From Planctomycetota bacterium (GTDB lineage Bacteria; Planctomycetota; UBA1135; GCA-002686595), in the NCBI GenBank assembly GCA_009691855.1, contig SIAI01000007.1, positions 97,935 through 135,748 on the forward strand: 37,814 nucleotides of DNA, in the 5' to 3' direction. Numbering within the stretch: the first letter of the stretch is position 1; every line of letters begins with the position of its first letter. The translations under genes and the position numbers were made by a program. Shown piece after piece: positions 24,762 to 33,160 of this stretch. The notes under the pieces were generated by a model, which worked only from the letters and a program-made list of their open reading frames with translations, did no database searches and was not told the DNA's origin.

Positions 24762-26318
24762 CTAACGGGGGGTCGAGAGGGCGATCACGTTGCTGAGCGC
24801 GCGGCCGAGGTTGGCCGCAGGATCGAGCACCGCGAACTGCGCGAAGGTCGTCCGACCGAACGAGCCCATCTCGTCCGGCGGCAGAGTGAACTCGGCGGAG
24901 CCGTCGGCGTCCAGACTCAGCGCGACGCGCGCCAGGGGCTGCACGACGTGGACCTCCGGGGCCGAGGGCAGCGTGCGCTCGCTCAGGCCCAGCACCATCT
25001 GCGCAGGGGCATGGGGGCGGCCACCGAAGAGATGCAACGTGAGTGTGTTGCCGTTGGCCGAGGCCAGGACGTGCGGGGTCGAGCCGCCGGTGCCCAGGGA
25101 TCCGTTGCCCAGCGGCAGAGCCACCGGAGCCACCGCGGCGGGCGACTGGGTCGTAGAAGCGAAGCTCGCAGGCGTCCCAGGCAGCCGGCCGTTCAGGGTG
25201 GTGTTCGCGACGATCTCCACGCCGTTGTGGCGATCCTTGGCCAGCGTGTTGCGCGTTCCCGGGGGCGTGAATACGACGTTCATCAGCCCGCGGGGAACGA
25301 CCACGGAGTAGAAGCCCGCCGCATTCGTGTTGTCGGATCCGAGCGCGATGGGGAGCCCCGTCGCGACCTCGTGGACATTGACGTCCGCGGCCGCAACCAG
25401 CGCGCCCTTCCGGTCGCGCACGGTGCCGGACAGGAACACGCCACTGCGCAGGGCGAAGGTGCCCAGGTTGGTGGTCGCGCCGATGGTGACGCCGTTCTGC
25501 GCAGCACCGACCAGAGCCAGCGCCGCCGGACGGGTGACTTCGAAGTCGTAGGTTCCGGCAGCCAGGACCACGTCGAACAGGCCCGCCGTAGTCGTGCTGT
25601 CGCCGGGCGTGAAGAGCGTGTCGCCCGTCAGCGTGTCGACGACGTCCAGGTTGGCGCCCGACACGGCCGTTCCGGCCTGGGTGCGCGCGGTGCCGGTCAC
25701 GTGGAAGCCCGTTTGCAGCGCGATCGTGCCGAGGTTCGTCGCCGTGGAGACCGTCGTGAAGAGGCGCTGGGGCACGAGGATCTGCCCGAAGACGAGATTC
25801 GTGCGCACTTCGAGCCGCAGGGCGCCGGCGGGAACCGCGACGTTGAACGTGCCGAAGGCGCTGGTCGTGTTGTTCTTGAGCGGCAGGAGCGCGCCGCCCG
25901 CGTTGTAGATGTCGACCTTGACGCTGCCCACGGGCTGGTTCGCCGCGTTCTTGGCCGTGCCCTGCAGCGAGAATCCGTTGCCGAGGGTGATCGTGCCGAG
26001 GTTCTTGGTACCCACGACGACGACGTTCGGCACCGAGCCGGTCAGCAGCGTCGTGGCCGGCGGCACGGGGGGATAGAAGCGCACCTCATAGACGCCGGCG
26101 TCCACGGTCGTGAGGAAGTTGCCGTTGGCGTCCGTGCCGTCGTTGAATTCGTGGGGGTTCCCGCCGCCCCCCAGGGTCACGAAGTCGATGTCGACGCCAG
26201 CGACTCCAACACCGTTCGAATCGACCACCCGGCCAGTGATTGCGTCGGCTGAAGCCAGGGAGCCAATCAGGAGGAGGAGGGGAACGGTGTGGAGCCGCTG
26301 GAGCCGGAGGGGGGTCAT
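24762..26318 (-). CDS. Secreted protein with four CnaB/carboxypeptidase-regulatory-like repeats
   Basis: A 518-aa protein. ATG at 26318 was chosen because it begins a compact signal peptide (LHTVPLLLLIGSLASADA); an upstream in-frame TTG (26348) adds ten residues. Four repeats of about 90 aa follow, each opening like ITGRVVDSNGVGVAGVDI (others: LQGTAKNAANQPVGSVKVDI, VTGTARTQAGTAVSGANLDV, LSGTVRDRKGALVAAADVNV). They are joined by a linker that recurs as NLGTITLGNGF, NLGTIALQTGF and NLGTFALRSGV. This pattern fits serial beta-sandwich domains on a surface protein. The last about 110 residues (HVLASANGNTLTLHLFGG ... ALSNVIALS) match the C-terminal module of the protein at 3607-5211. First gene of the minus-strand run; function unknown beyond an extracellular structural or adhesive role. 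Confidence 0.88.
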   Translation of the reverse strand: MTPLRLQRLHTVPLLLLIGSLASADAITGRVVDSNGVGVAGVDIDFVTLGGGGNPHEFNDGTDANGNFLTTVDAGVYEVRFYPPVPPATTLLTGSVPNVVVVGTKNLGTITLGNGFSLQGTAKNAANQPVGSVKVDIYNAGGALLPLKNNTTSAFGTFNVAVPAGALRLEVRTNLVFGQILVPQRLFTTVSTATNLGTIALQTGFHVTGTARTQAGTAVSGANLDVVDTLTGDTLFTPGDSTTTAGLFDVVLAAGTYDFEVTRPAALALVGAAQNGVTIGATTNLGTFALRSGVFLSGTVRDRKGALVAAADVNVHEVATGLPIALGSDNTNAAGFYSVVVPRGLMNVVFTPPGTRNTLAKDRHNGVEIVANTTLNGRLPGTPASFASTTQSPAAVAPVALPLGNGSLGTGGSTPHVLASANGNTLTLHLFGGRPHAPAQMVLGLSERTLPSAPEVHVVQPLARVALSLDADGSAEFTLPPDEMGSFGRTTFAQFAVLDPAANLGRALSNVIALSTPR

Positions 26319-26667
26319 CTGCTTCGTGCTGGAGAGCGGCGGGGTCAAGGAGTCCGAAATTGGGGGGTAACGGGGGCCCGGGGGAGCCCCCGCTGGGAGT
26401 CCCCTAACTCAAATGCAGTGCCAAGCCTTGGATCTTGCATTCACCTCAACGGGCAGGCCCCAGGGCGGCCCCGTCCAGGACTCAGTCCACGATGTAGACC
26501 TTGATCCAAGGGGCGGATGCATCGGGCTCCGGCCTCGCGGATGTCCAACACCGGCCTGGACTCGTTCTCTAGCGATAAGGGATCCTGACGGACCCTGCGG
26601 GGCTCTTCCGATCTTGGTCGCCTTCTCCCGAGCTGCTGGTGGCATTGGGCTTGCCCAACAAACCCCC
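26319..26667. other. 349-bp divergent intergenic region with inverted repeats
   Basis: It lies between the divergent CnaB-repeat gene and the glycan operon and must hold promoters for both, but no confident -35/-10 pair was recognised. It has a GC hairpin CGGGGG/CCCCCG around 26379-26392 and an inverted repeat CCTTGGATC (26426-26434)/GATCCAAGG (26503-26511), 68 bp apart, a possible operator or folded leader. The plus-strand frame stays open from 26413 into the first glycosyltransferase, but its composition does not look coding. Confidence 0.45.
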
Positions 26668-27924
26668 GTGCGCCACGAACTCGACCCCGAATCGATTTCC
26701 TCTCCGGACCTGCTCGGCTGGCGCCGTCCCGCCGCCCAGCGCTTCCTGCTCTACAGCCACGACTCTTGGGGCTTGGGGCACCTACGCCGCAGCCTGACCC
26801 TCGCCGCCGGCATGGCCGAGGCGTTCCCCGAAGCCGAGATCCTGCTGATCACCGGCTCGCCCTGCGCGACGCTCTTCCCCACGCCCTCGCGCGTGGGCAT
26901 GGTCAAGATCCCCTCGGTCAGCAAGAGCGCGAACGGCGAGTACGTCCCGCGCTCGCTGGCCGGCTCGATCGCCGAGACGCTCAAGCTGCGCCGCAACCTC
27001 ATCCTCGAGGCGTATCGCAGCTTCCGCCCGACGCTCGTGCTCGTCGATCACAAGGTGATCGGCCTGCAGGGCGAGGCCTACGAGATGCTGCGCGAGGCGC
27101 GCGCCGACGGCGTGCACACCGTGCTCGGCGTGCGCGATGTGATCGACTCCCCGGGCGCGGTGGCGGTCGAGTGGGGCGGCGAGAAGTGCCGCTGGGCGCT
27201 GTCCGAGGGCTACGAGCGCATCTGCGTCTACGGCTCGCAGGACGTCTTCGACACGCGCCTCGAATATCCGCTCCCGCCCGAGCTGGGTCAGCGCGTCGAG
27301 TTCACCGGCTACGTCGTGCGCCCCGAGCCGAACCCTCTGCCGACGCGCAGCCCCTCGCGGCGTCCGCAGGTGCTGGTGACCATGGGCGGCGGCGAAGACG
27401 GTGCCGAGTACCTCGAGACGTACATCGCCGGGCTCGAGAAGCTGCGCCCGGAGTGGGACAGCGTCCTGGTCGGTGGTCCGCTGCTGGACGAGCGCGATGC
27501 ACGCCGCCTGCGGCGCCGCGCCGAAAGCCTCGGCACCGCGCAGGTGCGCCGCTTCCACGCCGACCTGCCCTGGCTGCTGGCCGACTGCGACGCGGTCGTC
27601 GCCATGGCCGGCTACAACACGTGCGCCGAGATCCTGCAGAGTCGCAAGCCCTCCGTTCTGCTGCCGCGAACGCACCCGCGCATGGAGCAAGCGCTGCGTG
27701 CCGAGCGCTTCCAGAAGCTCGGCCTGACCCAGAGTCTGATCGACCCGCAGCCCGAGGAGATGGTGCGGGCCGTCGAGCAAGCCCTCCGCCGCGGTCCGCT
27801 CCCGCTCGAGCGCATCCCGAGCCTCGACGGGGTCGCGCGCATGTGCGCCGTCCTGCGCGAGCTCGTGCAGCAACCGGCCGCGCCCCTCTCGCGCCGCCTG
27901 CCCCTAGGTGTCCTGAATCCATGA
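26668..27924 (+). CDS. MurG/GT28-like glycosyltransferase
   Basis: A cytoplasmic GT-B-fold enzyme of about 418 aa predicted to transfer a sugar from a nucleotide donor. The N-terminal domain begins RFLLYSHDSWGLGHLRRSL, a glycine/His loop like the acceptor-side loop of MurG-type enzymes. The C-terminal domain has VLVTMGGGEDGAEY and the donor-binding region DAVVAMAGYNTCAEIL. GTG at 26668 is the suggested start because the alignable sequence begins there; there is no good Shine-Dalgarno and the frame is open upstream, so the start is tentative. The stop overlaps the next ATG as ATGA. First gene of the glycan operon. Confidence 0.85.
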   Translation: MRHELDPESISSPDLLGWRRPAAQRFLLYSHDSWGLGHLRRSLTLAAGMAEAFPEAEILLITGSPCATLFPTPSRVGMVKIPSVSKSANGEYVPRSLAGSIAETLKLRRNLILEAYRSFRPTLVLVDHKVIGLQGEAYEMLREARADGVHTVLGVRDVIDSPGAVAVEWGGEKCRWALSEGYERICVYGSQDVFDTRLEYPLPPELGQRVEFTGYVVRPEPNPLPTRSPSRRPQVLVTMGGGEDGAEYLETYIAGLEKLRPEWDSVLVGGPLLDERDARRLRRRAESLGTAQVRRFHADLPWLLADCDAVVAMAGYNTCAEILQSRKPSVLLPRTHPRMEQALRAERFQKLGLTQSLIDPQPEEMVRAVEQALRRGPLPLERIPSLDGVARMCAVLRELVQQPAAPLSRRLPLGVLNP

Positions 27925-29165
27925 GCACGCGCGTCGCCTACCTGCTGAAGAAGTTCCCCCGCCTCTCCGAGACCTTCATCCTGAACGAGCTCCTGGCGCA
28001 GGAGCGTCTCGGCCGCGAGTTGCACATCTTCTCGCGCCGGGCGCCCGACAACGAGCCGCGCCACCCCGAGCTCGCGCGTTTGCAGGCCACGGTCGAGAAC
28101 CTGCCGCCGAAGAGCGAGATCGATCCCTGGGAGATGCTGGTCGGCGACGACTCGAACCCCGACGACCTGCTGGGCAAGCTCGGCGCGCTCGTGCGCGAGG
28201 TGCGCACCTGGGGCCACGCGCGCACGCCCAGTCTGCTGGTAGAGGCGCTGCACATGCTCAAACGCACGCGCGAGCTCGGTATCGAGCATGTGCACGTGCA
28301 CTTCGCCACGGACTCGGCGGTGGTGGCCATGCTCATGCGCAAGCTCGGCGGGCCGAGCTACAGCATCACCGCACATGCCAAGGACATCTACCGCGAGACG
28401 GTCGACTACCGCTTCCTCGACATCCTCGTGCGCAACTCGGCCTTCGTGGTCACGGTGTGCGACGCCAACCGCAAATGGATGGGCGAGCGCCTTTCGCCCG
28501 AGGCCATGAAGAAGGTGCGCAAGCTCTACAACGGCATCGACCTGCGCTCGTTCGTGGCCGACGGCTCGCCGCGCGAACCCAACCACGTGCTGGGCGTCGG
28601 CCGGCTGGTCGAGAAGAAGGGCTTCCACCTCCTGGTCGAGGCCCTGACGCAGCTCTTGAAGAAGGGCGTGGACCTGAACGCCACGCTGATCGGCGACGGC
28701 GACCAGAAGGCCAGTTTGGAGCAGCTCATCGGCGCGCGCGGCGTCGGCGCGCGCGTGAAGATGCTCGGACCGCGCGACCAGGCCGAGGTGCGCGGCTTCA
28801 TGTCGCGCGCGGCGATCATGGTCCAGCCGTGTCTGATCGGGAACGACGGCAACCGTGACGCGCTGCCGACCGTGCTGATCGAGTCGCTGGCGATGAAGCT
28901 GCCCTCGATCTCCACGCCCGTGACGGGCATCCCCGAGATCCTGGATCAGGGCCGCTGCGGCGTGCTCGTGCCTGAGAACGACGTGCAAGCCACGGCCGAC
29001 GCGATCGAGGCCCTGCTGCGCGATCCCGCGCGGCGCGAGAAGATCGCCGTCGACGGACGCAAGCGCGCCGAGGAGCTGTTCGACTCCGAGAAGACCTCGC
29101 GCGTCCTCTCCGACTGGTTCGACCAAGCCCTGGAGGCCGGCCGAGCGTGCGCATCGTCTGTCTGA
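27921..29165 (+). CDS. GT4-family glycosyltransferase (first of two)
   Basis: A 414-aa GT-B glycosyltransferase. The N-terminus MSTRVAYLLKKFPRLSETFI, with the SETF motif, is typical of exopolysaccharide-type GT4 enzymes. The donor-site region has LGVGRLVEKKGFHLLVEAL and an intact acidic pair in the EX7E-like segment GNDGNRDALPTVLIESLAMK. The acceptor loop HVHVHFATDSA is visible. ATG 27921 overlaps the previous stop. The 3' end overlaps the following gene by 19 bp. It should add a hexose or similar sugar to a membrane-linked intermediate (inference). Confidence 0.92.
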   Translation: MSTRVAYLLKKFPRLSETFILNELLAQERLGRELHIFSRRAPDNEPRHPELARLQATVENLPPKSEIDPWEMLVGDDSNPDDLLGKLGALVREVRTWGHARTPSLLVEALHMLKRTRELGIEHVHVHFATDSAVVAMLMRKLGGPSYSITAHAKDIYRETVDYRFLDILVRNSAFVVTVCDANRKWMGERLSPEAMKKVRKLYNGIDLRSFVADGSPREPNHVLGVGRLVEKKGFHLLVEALTQLLKKGVDLNATLIGDGDQKASLEQLIGARGVGARVKMLGPRDQAEVRGFMSRAAIMVQPCLIGNDGNRDALPTVLIESLAMKLPSISTPVTGIPEILDQGRCGVLVPENDVQATADAIEALLRDPARREKIAVDGRKRAEELFDSEKTSRVLSDWFDQALEAGRACASSV

Positions 29166-30214
29166 ACCAAGACGCGGGCATCGGTCCCGGGCGCAAGAAG
29201 GGCGCGGCCGTGCACCTGGCGGCCATGCGCGACGCGTTCGTGGTGCAGGGTGCCGAGGTCGTGCCGCTCGACGAGAGCGACGAAAAACGCGTCGAGGCCG
29301 CGCTGACGGCTGCGCGCGCACGCGGCGTGGATCTGGTCTACGAGCGCTACGCCCTGGGCAAGTCCGCCGCGGCGCGCTTCACGCGCGCGCAGGGCATCCC
29401 GCTGGTGCTGGAGGTCAATGCGCCGCTGGCCGAGGAGGAGGCGCGCTATCGCGCCGGCGCCGCGGATGTGAGCGCGAGCGACCGCGAGCTGTTCTCCAGC
29501 GCCGAGCTCGTCATCGCCGTCTCCAGCGACGTCGCGCGCTACGCCATCGAGCGCGGCGCCCTCCCGGAGCGCGTGCACGTGCGTCCGAACGGCGTCGACA
29601 CGCGCCGCTTCCGTCCGCGCGTCGAGGGCGATGCGGTGCGCGCCAAGCTCGTGCCCGCGGGCCGCTTCGCGCTCGGCTTCCACGGCCGCCTGCGCCCATG
29701 GCACGGCTTCGAGCTGTTCGCGCGCGCGGCCGAGCGCATGCTCGCCGCCGGCGAGGACATCCACCTCGTGCTGGTGGGCGAGGGCGAGTTCGAGCCGCAC
29801 CTCGCGCGCCGCGTACCGGCCGAGCGCGTCACGCGCATCGCGTGGGTCGAGCACGCCGAGATCGGGCCCTACGTGGCCAGCTTCGACGCGCTGCCGCTGA
29901 CCTACGACCCCAGCGCGCCGTGCTACTTCTCCCCGCTCAAGCTGGCCGAGGCCATGGCCTGCGGCGTGGTGCCGGTCCTGCCCGCGCTGGGCGACCTGGT
30001 CAGCGCGGCCACCGACGAGGTCGACGCGCTCTTCTATCCGGCCGGCGATCTCGAGACCCTGGTGGCCAAGCTGCGCGGCCTGATCGCCGACCCCGCGCGG
30101 CGCACGCGCCTGTCGCGCGGCGCCATCGCGAACGCGCAGAAGAAGAGCTGGAACGAGATCGCGGCCTTCGTCCTCGACTCCACGAGCGCCCACGGACGGC
30201 GGGCCGAGCGATGA
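29147..30214 (+). CDS. GT4-family glycosyltransferase (second of two)
   Basis: A 355-aa glycosyltransferase. GTG at 29147 lies inside the previous gene, with GGAGG at 29132-29136, about ten bases upstream. The N-terminal domain starts MRIVCLNQDAGIGPGRKKGAAVHL, and the donor domain contains LGFHGRLRPWHGFELFARA and the acidic segment SPLKLAEAMACGVVPVLPALG. The usual EX7E first Glu is replaced in this stretch (YFSPLKLAE), a common variation in GT4 enzymes. The stop overlaps the ABC transporter start as ATGA. Confidence 0.9.
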   Translation: MRIVCLNQDAGIGPGRKKGAAVHLAAMRDAFVVQGAEVVPLDESDEKRVEAALTAARARGVDLVYERYALGKSAAARFTRAQGIPLVLEVNAPLAEEEARYRAGAADVSASDRELFSSAELVIAVSSDVARYAIERGALPERVHVRPNGVDTRRFRPRVEGDAVRAKLVPAGRFALGFHGRLRPWHGFELFARAAERMLAAGEDIHLVLVGEGEFEPHLARRVPAERVTRIAWVEHAEIGPYVASFDALPLTYDPSAPCYFSPLKLAEAMACGVVPVLPALGDLVSAATDEVDALFYPAGDLETLVAKLRGLIADPARRTRLSRGAIANAQKKSWNEIAAFVLDSTSAHGRRAER

Positions 30215-32076
30215 ACGCCCTGCGCCGCTGGCTCGAGAAGGGGTCCCATGGCTACCGCGTTGCCAGTCGCTTCTTCGTCGACCTGCAGGACTACCGCGGC
30301 AAGATCGTTGGCATCTTCCTGCTGGCCCTGGTACTGGCCGGCTTCGAAGTCCTGCGACCGTGGACGATCCAGTGGGTGATCGACTACGCGTTTGCCGGCA
30401 AGTCGATGAAGCTCCAGCTCGGCGACTGGACGCTGCTGAAAATGCAGCCGGCGCAGATCATCTGGCTCAGCGGCGGGACGCTGATCCTGATCTCGGTCGG
30501 CAGCGCGCTGCTCGGCTACGCCAAGGAGGTCCTGCTCTCGACCACCTCGAGCGGCGTCACACGGGCGATGCGCTACCGCATCTTCGCGCACATGACGCGC
30601 CTCTCTCCCGGCTTCCATGCGCGCCACAAGTCGGGCGATCTGCTGGTGCGCCTGATGGGCGACGCCTCGCTGGTGACGGGGATGCTGGTCGACACGGCGC
30701 TCGACGTGATGCAGCGCTCGCTGGTCGTGATCGCGACCGTGGGCATCATGCTGCTCAAGGACTGGCGCCTGACCCTGGCGATGGGCGCTTCGATCCCGAT
30801 CCTGATGCTCTTCGTGCGGCTGATCTCGGTGCGCATCCGCACGGCGACACGCAAGGCGCGCGAGAAGGAGGGCGACCTTGCCGACTATCTGCACGAGGCC
30901 ATCGCGGCCACCGAGACGATCCAGTCGATGGGCGGCGGCGAGCAGGTCGTGCGCCGCTTCGCGCGCTCGAATCGCAGCTCGGCCCGCGCCGACGTCAAGG
31001 CGGGACGCCTGGCCGCGCGCCTGTCGGGCCTGGTGGAATCGACTCTGGGGACGACCGCGGCCATCGTGATGGTCTTCGCGGCCTATCGTGTGCTGCACGC
31101 GACGGACCTGGCGCGCGCCTCGGGCCTCGCCAACGCCGACCCCGCCGACTATGGCATGACCATCGGCACGTTCACGGTGTTCTTCACCTACGTGCGCAGC
31201 CTGCTGAAGCCGTTGCGCGCGTCCTCAAAGAACGCCGCGCGCTTCTCCAAGGGCACGGCCTGCGGTGAGCGCGTCTTGGCCGTGCTCGATGCGACCGATT
31301 TGGTGGAGAGCAAGGTGGGGGCGCCGCCCGCGCCCGAGGTGCCGCACGAGCTCGCCTTCGAGGACGTCAGCTACGCCTACAAGGAGGGCGCCGACGCGCT
31401 CAGCGGCTTCTCGGCGACTTTCAAGCGCGGCCAGCTCTCGGCCCTGGTCGGCCGCAGCGGCGCGGGCAAGTCCACCATCGCCGCGCTCGCGCTGCGCCTG
31501 TTCGACCCGAGTCGCGGCGCGGTGCGCCTGGACGGCCAGTCGCTGCGCGACCTCGACCTCGCCTCGCTGCGCGCGCGCATGGGCCTGGCGCAGCAGCGCA
31601 CGGTGTTCTTCGGCGAGTCGCTGCGCGAGAACATGCTGCTGGCCAGCCCCGAGGCGACCGACGAGGCGATCTGGGCCGCGCTCGAGCAGGCCGGCGCGGC
31701 GAGCTTCGTCGCCAGCCAGCCCGAGAAGCTCGACGCCAAGCTGGGCTCGAACGGCGTGGGCCTCTCCGGCGGTCAGCAGTCGCGCCTGTCGCTGGCGCGT
31801 ACGCTGCTGCGGCGCGCGCCGGTCTTGATCGTCGATGAGCCCTTCGCGGGCCTCGACCTTGCCGCCGCGAAGCGCGTGGCCGACACGCTGCAGCGCCTGG
31901 CCCAGGAGCGCATCCTGGTCGTGATCGCCCACGACCTCGAGCGCCTCGACGCCTACGACCACATCGTGTTCCTGGAGAACGGCACCAAGGTCGCCGAGGG
32001 GCGCCACGAGGAACTACTGCGCGACGTGCCGCTGTACCGCGAGGTCGTGCGCACCAGCGCTGGCGTGCGCGGATGA
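30211..32076 (+). CDS. ABC exporter/flippase (fused membrane and ATPase domains)
   Basis: A 621-aa type I ABC exporter half-transporter, like MsbA or PglK lipid-linked glycan flippases. The membrane domain (about 25-330) starts at IVGIFLLALVLAGFEVLRPW and includes an intracellular EAIAATETIQSMGGGEQ coupling helix. The ATPase domain (about 360-621) has Walker A GRSGAGKST, signature LSGGQQSRLSLA, Walker B VLIVDEPFAGLD and switch His in VVIAHD. All ATPase residues look intact, so it should be an active homodimer moving a glycan or glycolipid intermediate across the inner membrane. ATG 30211 overlaps the upstream stop; the gene overlaps the kinase gene by ATGA. Confidence 0.95.
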   Translation: MNALRRWLEKGSHGYRVASRFFVDLQDYRGKIVGIFLLALVLAGFEVLRPWTIQWVIDYAFAGKSMKLQLGDWTLLKMQPAQIIWLSGGTLILISVGSALLGYAKEVLLSTTSSGVTRAMRYRIFAHMTRLSPGFHARHKSGDLLVRLMGDASLVTGMLVDTALDVMQRSLVVIATVGIMLLKDWRLTLAMGASIPILMLFVRLISVRIRTATRKAREKEGDLADYLHEAIAATETIQSMGGGEQVVRRFARSNRSSARADVKAGRLAARLSGLVESTLGTTAAIVMVFAAYRVLHATDLARASGLANADPADYGMTIGTFTVFFTYVRSLLKPLRASSKNAARFSKGTACGERVLAVLDATDLVESKVGAPPAPEVPHELAFEDVSYAYKEGADALSGFSATFKRGQLSALVGRSGAGKSTIAALALRLFDPSRGAVRLDGQSLRDLDLASLRARMGLAQQRTVFFGESLRENMLLASPEATDEAIWAALEQAGAASFVASQPEKLDAKLGSNGVGLSGGQQSRLSLARTLLRRAPVLIVDEPFAGLDLAAAKRVADTLQRLAQERILVVIAHDLERLDAYDHIVFLENGTKVAEGRHEELLRDVPLYREVVRTSAGVRG

Positions 32077-33140
32077 GCGCGCGTCTGGACACGGCCGTGC
32101 GCGAGGTCGAGCAGGTCTTCCCGACCTTGCTGGAGATCCTGCGCGTGGACGTCAACGACGAGGGTGGCCTGGTGCTCACGGCCGTCGGTCGCGACACGAC
32201 CCGCTGGTTCACGCACGACGATCGCGGCCTGATCGAGTGCTTCCCCGAGCGCGACCAGAAGCTGCCCCTGGCCGAGCATCTGGCGGCCACCAAAGGCTGG
32301 AAGGTGCTCTCCTACCGTCCGGCGCGGCGCATGGTCGCGCTGTGCGAGCGCGGCGGGGCGCGTCAGGTGCTCAAGGGCCACAAGAAGTCGCGCTCCGCGC
32401 GCGCCGCCATGAATCAGGGCATCGCCGAGGGTGCCATGCGTCGCGGCGCGTTCCGCGTGCCGCGCATGCTCTCGCACGACGGCGAGCACGAGGCGCTGGT
32501 GTTCGAGTTCATGAGCGGCGGGGAGGTCGAGCTCAGCGCGGCCAGCGCTGCGCTCTACGCGCGCCTCGGCAGTCGCCTGGCGCTCTTCCAGCGCGACGAG
32601 AGCGCGGCCGACCTCAAGGTCTTCGGCGTGCGCGAAGAGCTCGAGGTGCAGGAGCTGTGGCAGCGCAAGGTGCTCAGCGCGGCCGGCACCTTGCCCGAGG
32701 GCTGGCCGGCGCTGCACGCGCGCCTGTTGCACAGCGCCGAGCGCCTGCCCGCGCCCGAGCTGGGCCTCGCGCACCGCGACCTGCACGATCGCCAGGTGCA
32801 CCTGGTCGAGGGCGACGTCGCGCTGCTCGACTTCGACCTGCTGTGCCGCGCCGATGTCGCGCTCGACGCCGGCAACCTGCTCGCGCACCTCGACTGGCGT
32901 GCGCTGCAGGGTCTGCACGGCGCCGATGCGGCCTCCATCCAGGCCCTGCAAGTCGCCTTCGTCGCGGGCCTTGGCCGCATGCGCGAGCCAGGCTTCGGCG
33001 CGCGCCTCTCCTTCTACGCCGCCAGCGCCTTCCTGCGCCTGGCGCTGGTCTATCGCCTGCGTCCGCGCTGGAGTCCGCGCATCGGTGGGCTGCTCTCCCT
33101 GGCCGAAGCCACGCTGAACGATCTGGTCACCTTCCGCTGA
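32073..33140 (+). CDS. APH-fold small-molecule/sugar kinase-like protein
   Basis: A 355-aa protein with a protein-kinase-like/aminoglycoside-phosphotransferase fold. The catalytic loop reads LAHRDLHDRQVHL (Asp236), the metal-binding motif LLDFD (253-255), and a plausible ATP Lys is in QVLKGHKK (about 101). By location it should phosphorylate a sugar or lipid intermediate of the glycan made by this operon, comparable to core-lipopolysaccharide kinases (inference); it could also be a regulatory kinase. The N-terminal about 80 residues are unassigned. The start overlaps the ABC transporter stop; the barrel gene follows after 20 bp. Confidence 0.82.
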   Translation: MSARLDTAVREVEQVFPTLLEILRVDVNDEGGLVLTAVGRDTTRWFTHDDRGLIECFPERDQKLPLAEHLAATKGWKVLSYRPARRMVALCERGGARQVLKGHKKSRSARAAMNQGIAEGAMRRGAFRVPRMLSHDGEHEALVFEFMSGGEVELSAASAALYARLGSRLALFQRDESAADLKVFGVREELEVQELWQRKVLSAAGTLPEGWPALHARLLHSAERLPAPELGLAHRDLHDRQVHLVEGDVALLDFDLLCRADVALDAGNLLAHLDWRALQGLHGADAASIQALQVAFVAGLGRMREPGFGARLSFYAASAFLRLALVYRLRPRWSPRIGGLLSLAEATLNDLVTFR

Positions 33141-33160
33141 GCCAACGCTCGAAGCCACGC

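Noticed and set aside
26413..26667. N-terminal extension of the first glycosyltransferase
   Set aside because: The frame is open, but the residues (many Gly/Pro/Arg, no pattern) do not resemble a domain, and similarity begins after GTG 26668.
29698..30210. In-frame upstream extension of the ABC exporter
   Set aside because: It lies wholly inside the preceding glycosyltransferase gene; ATG 30211 forms the expected ATGA overlap.
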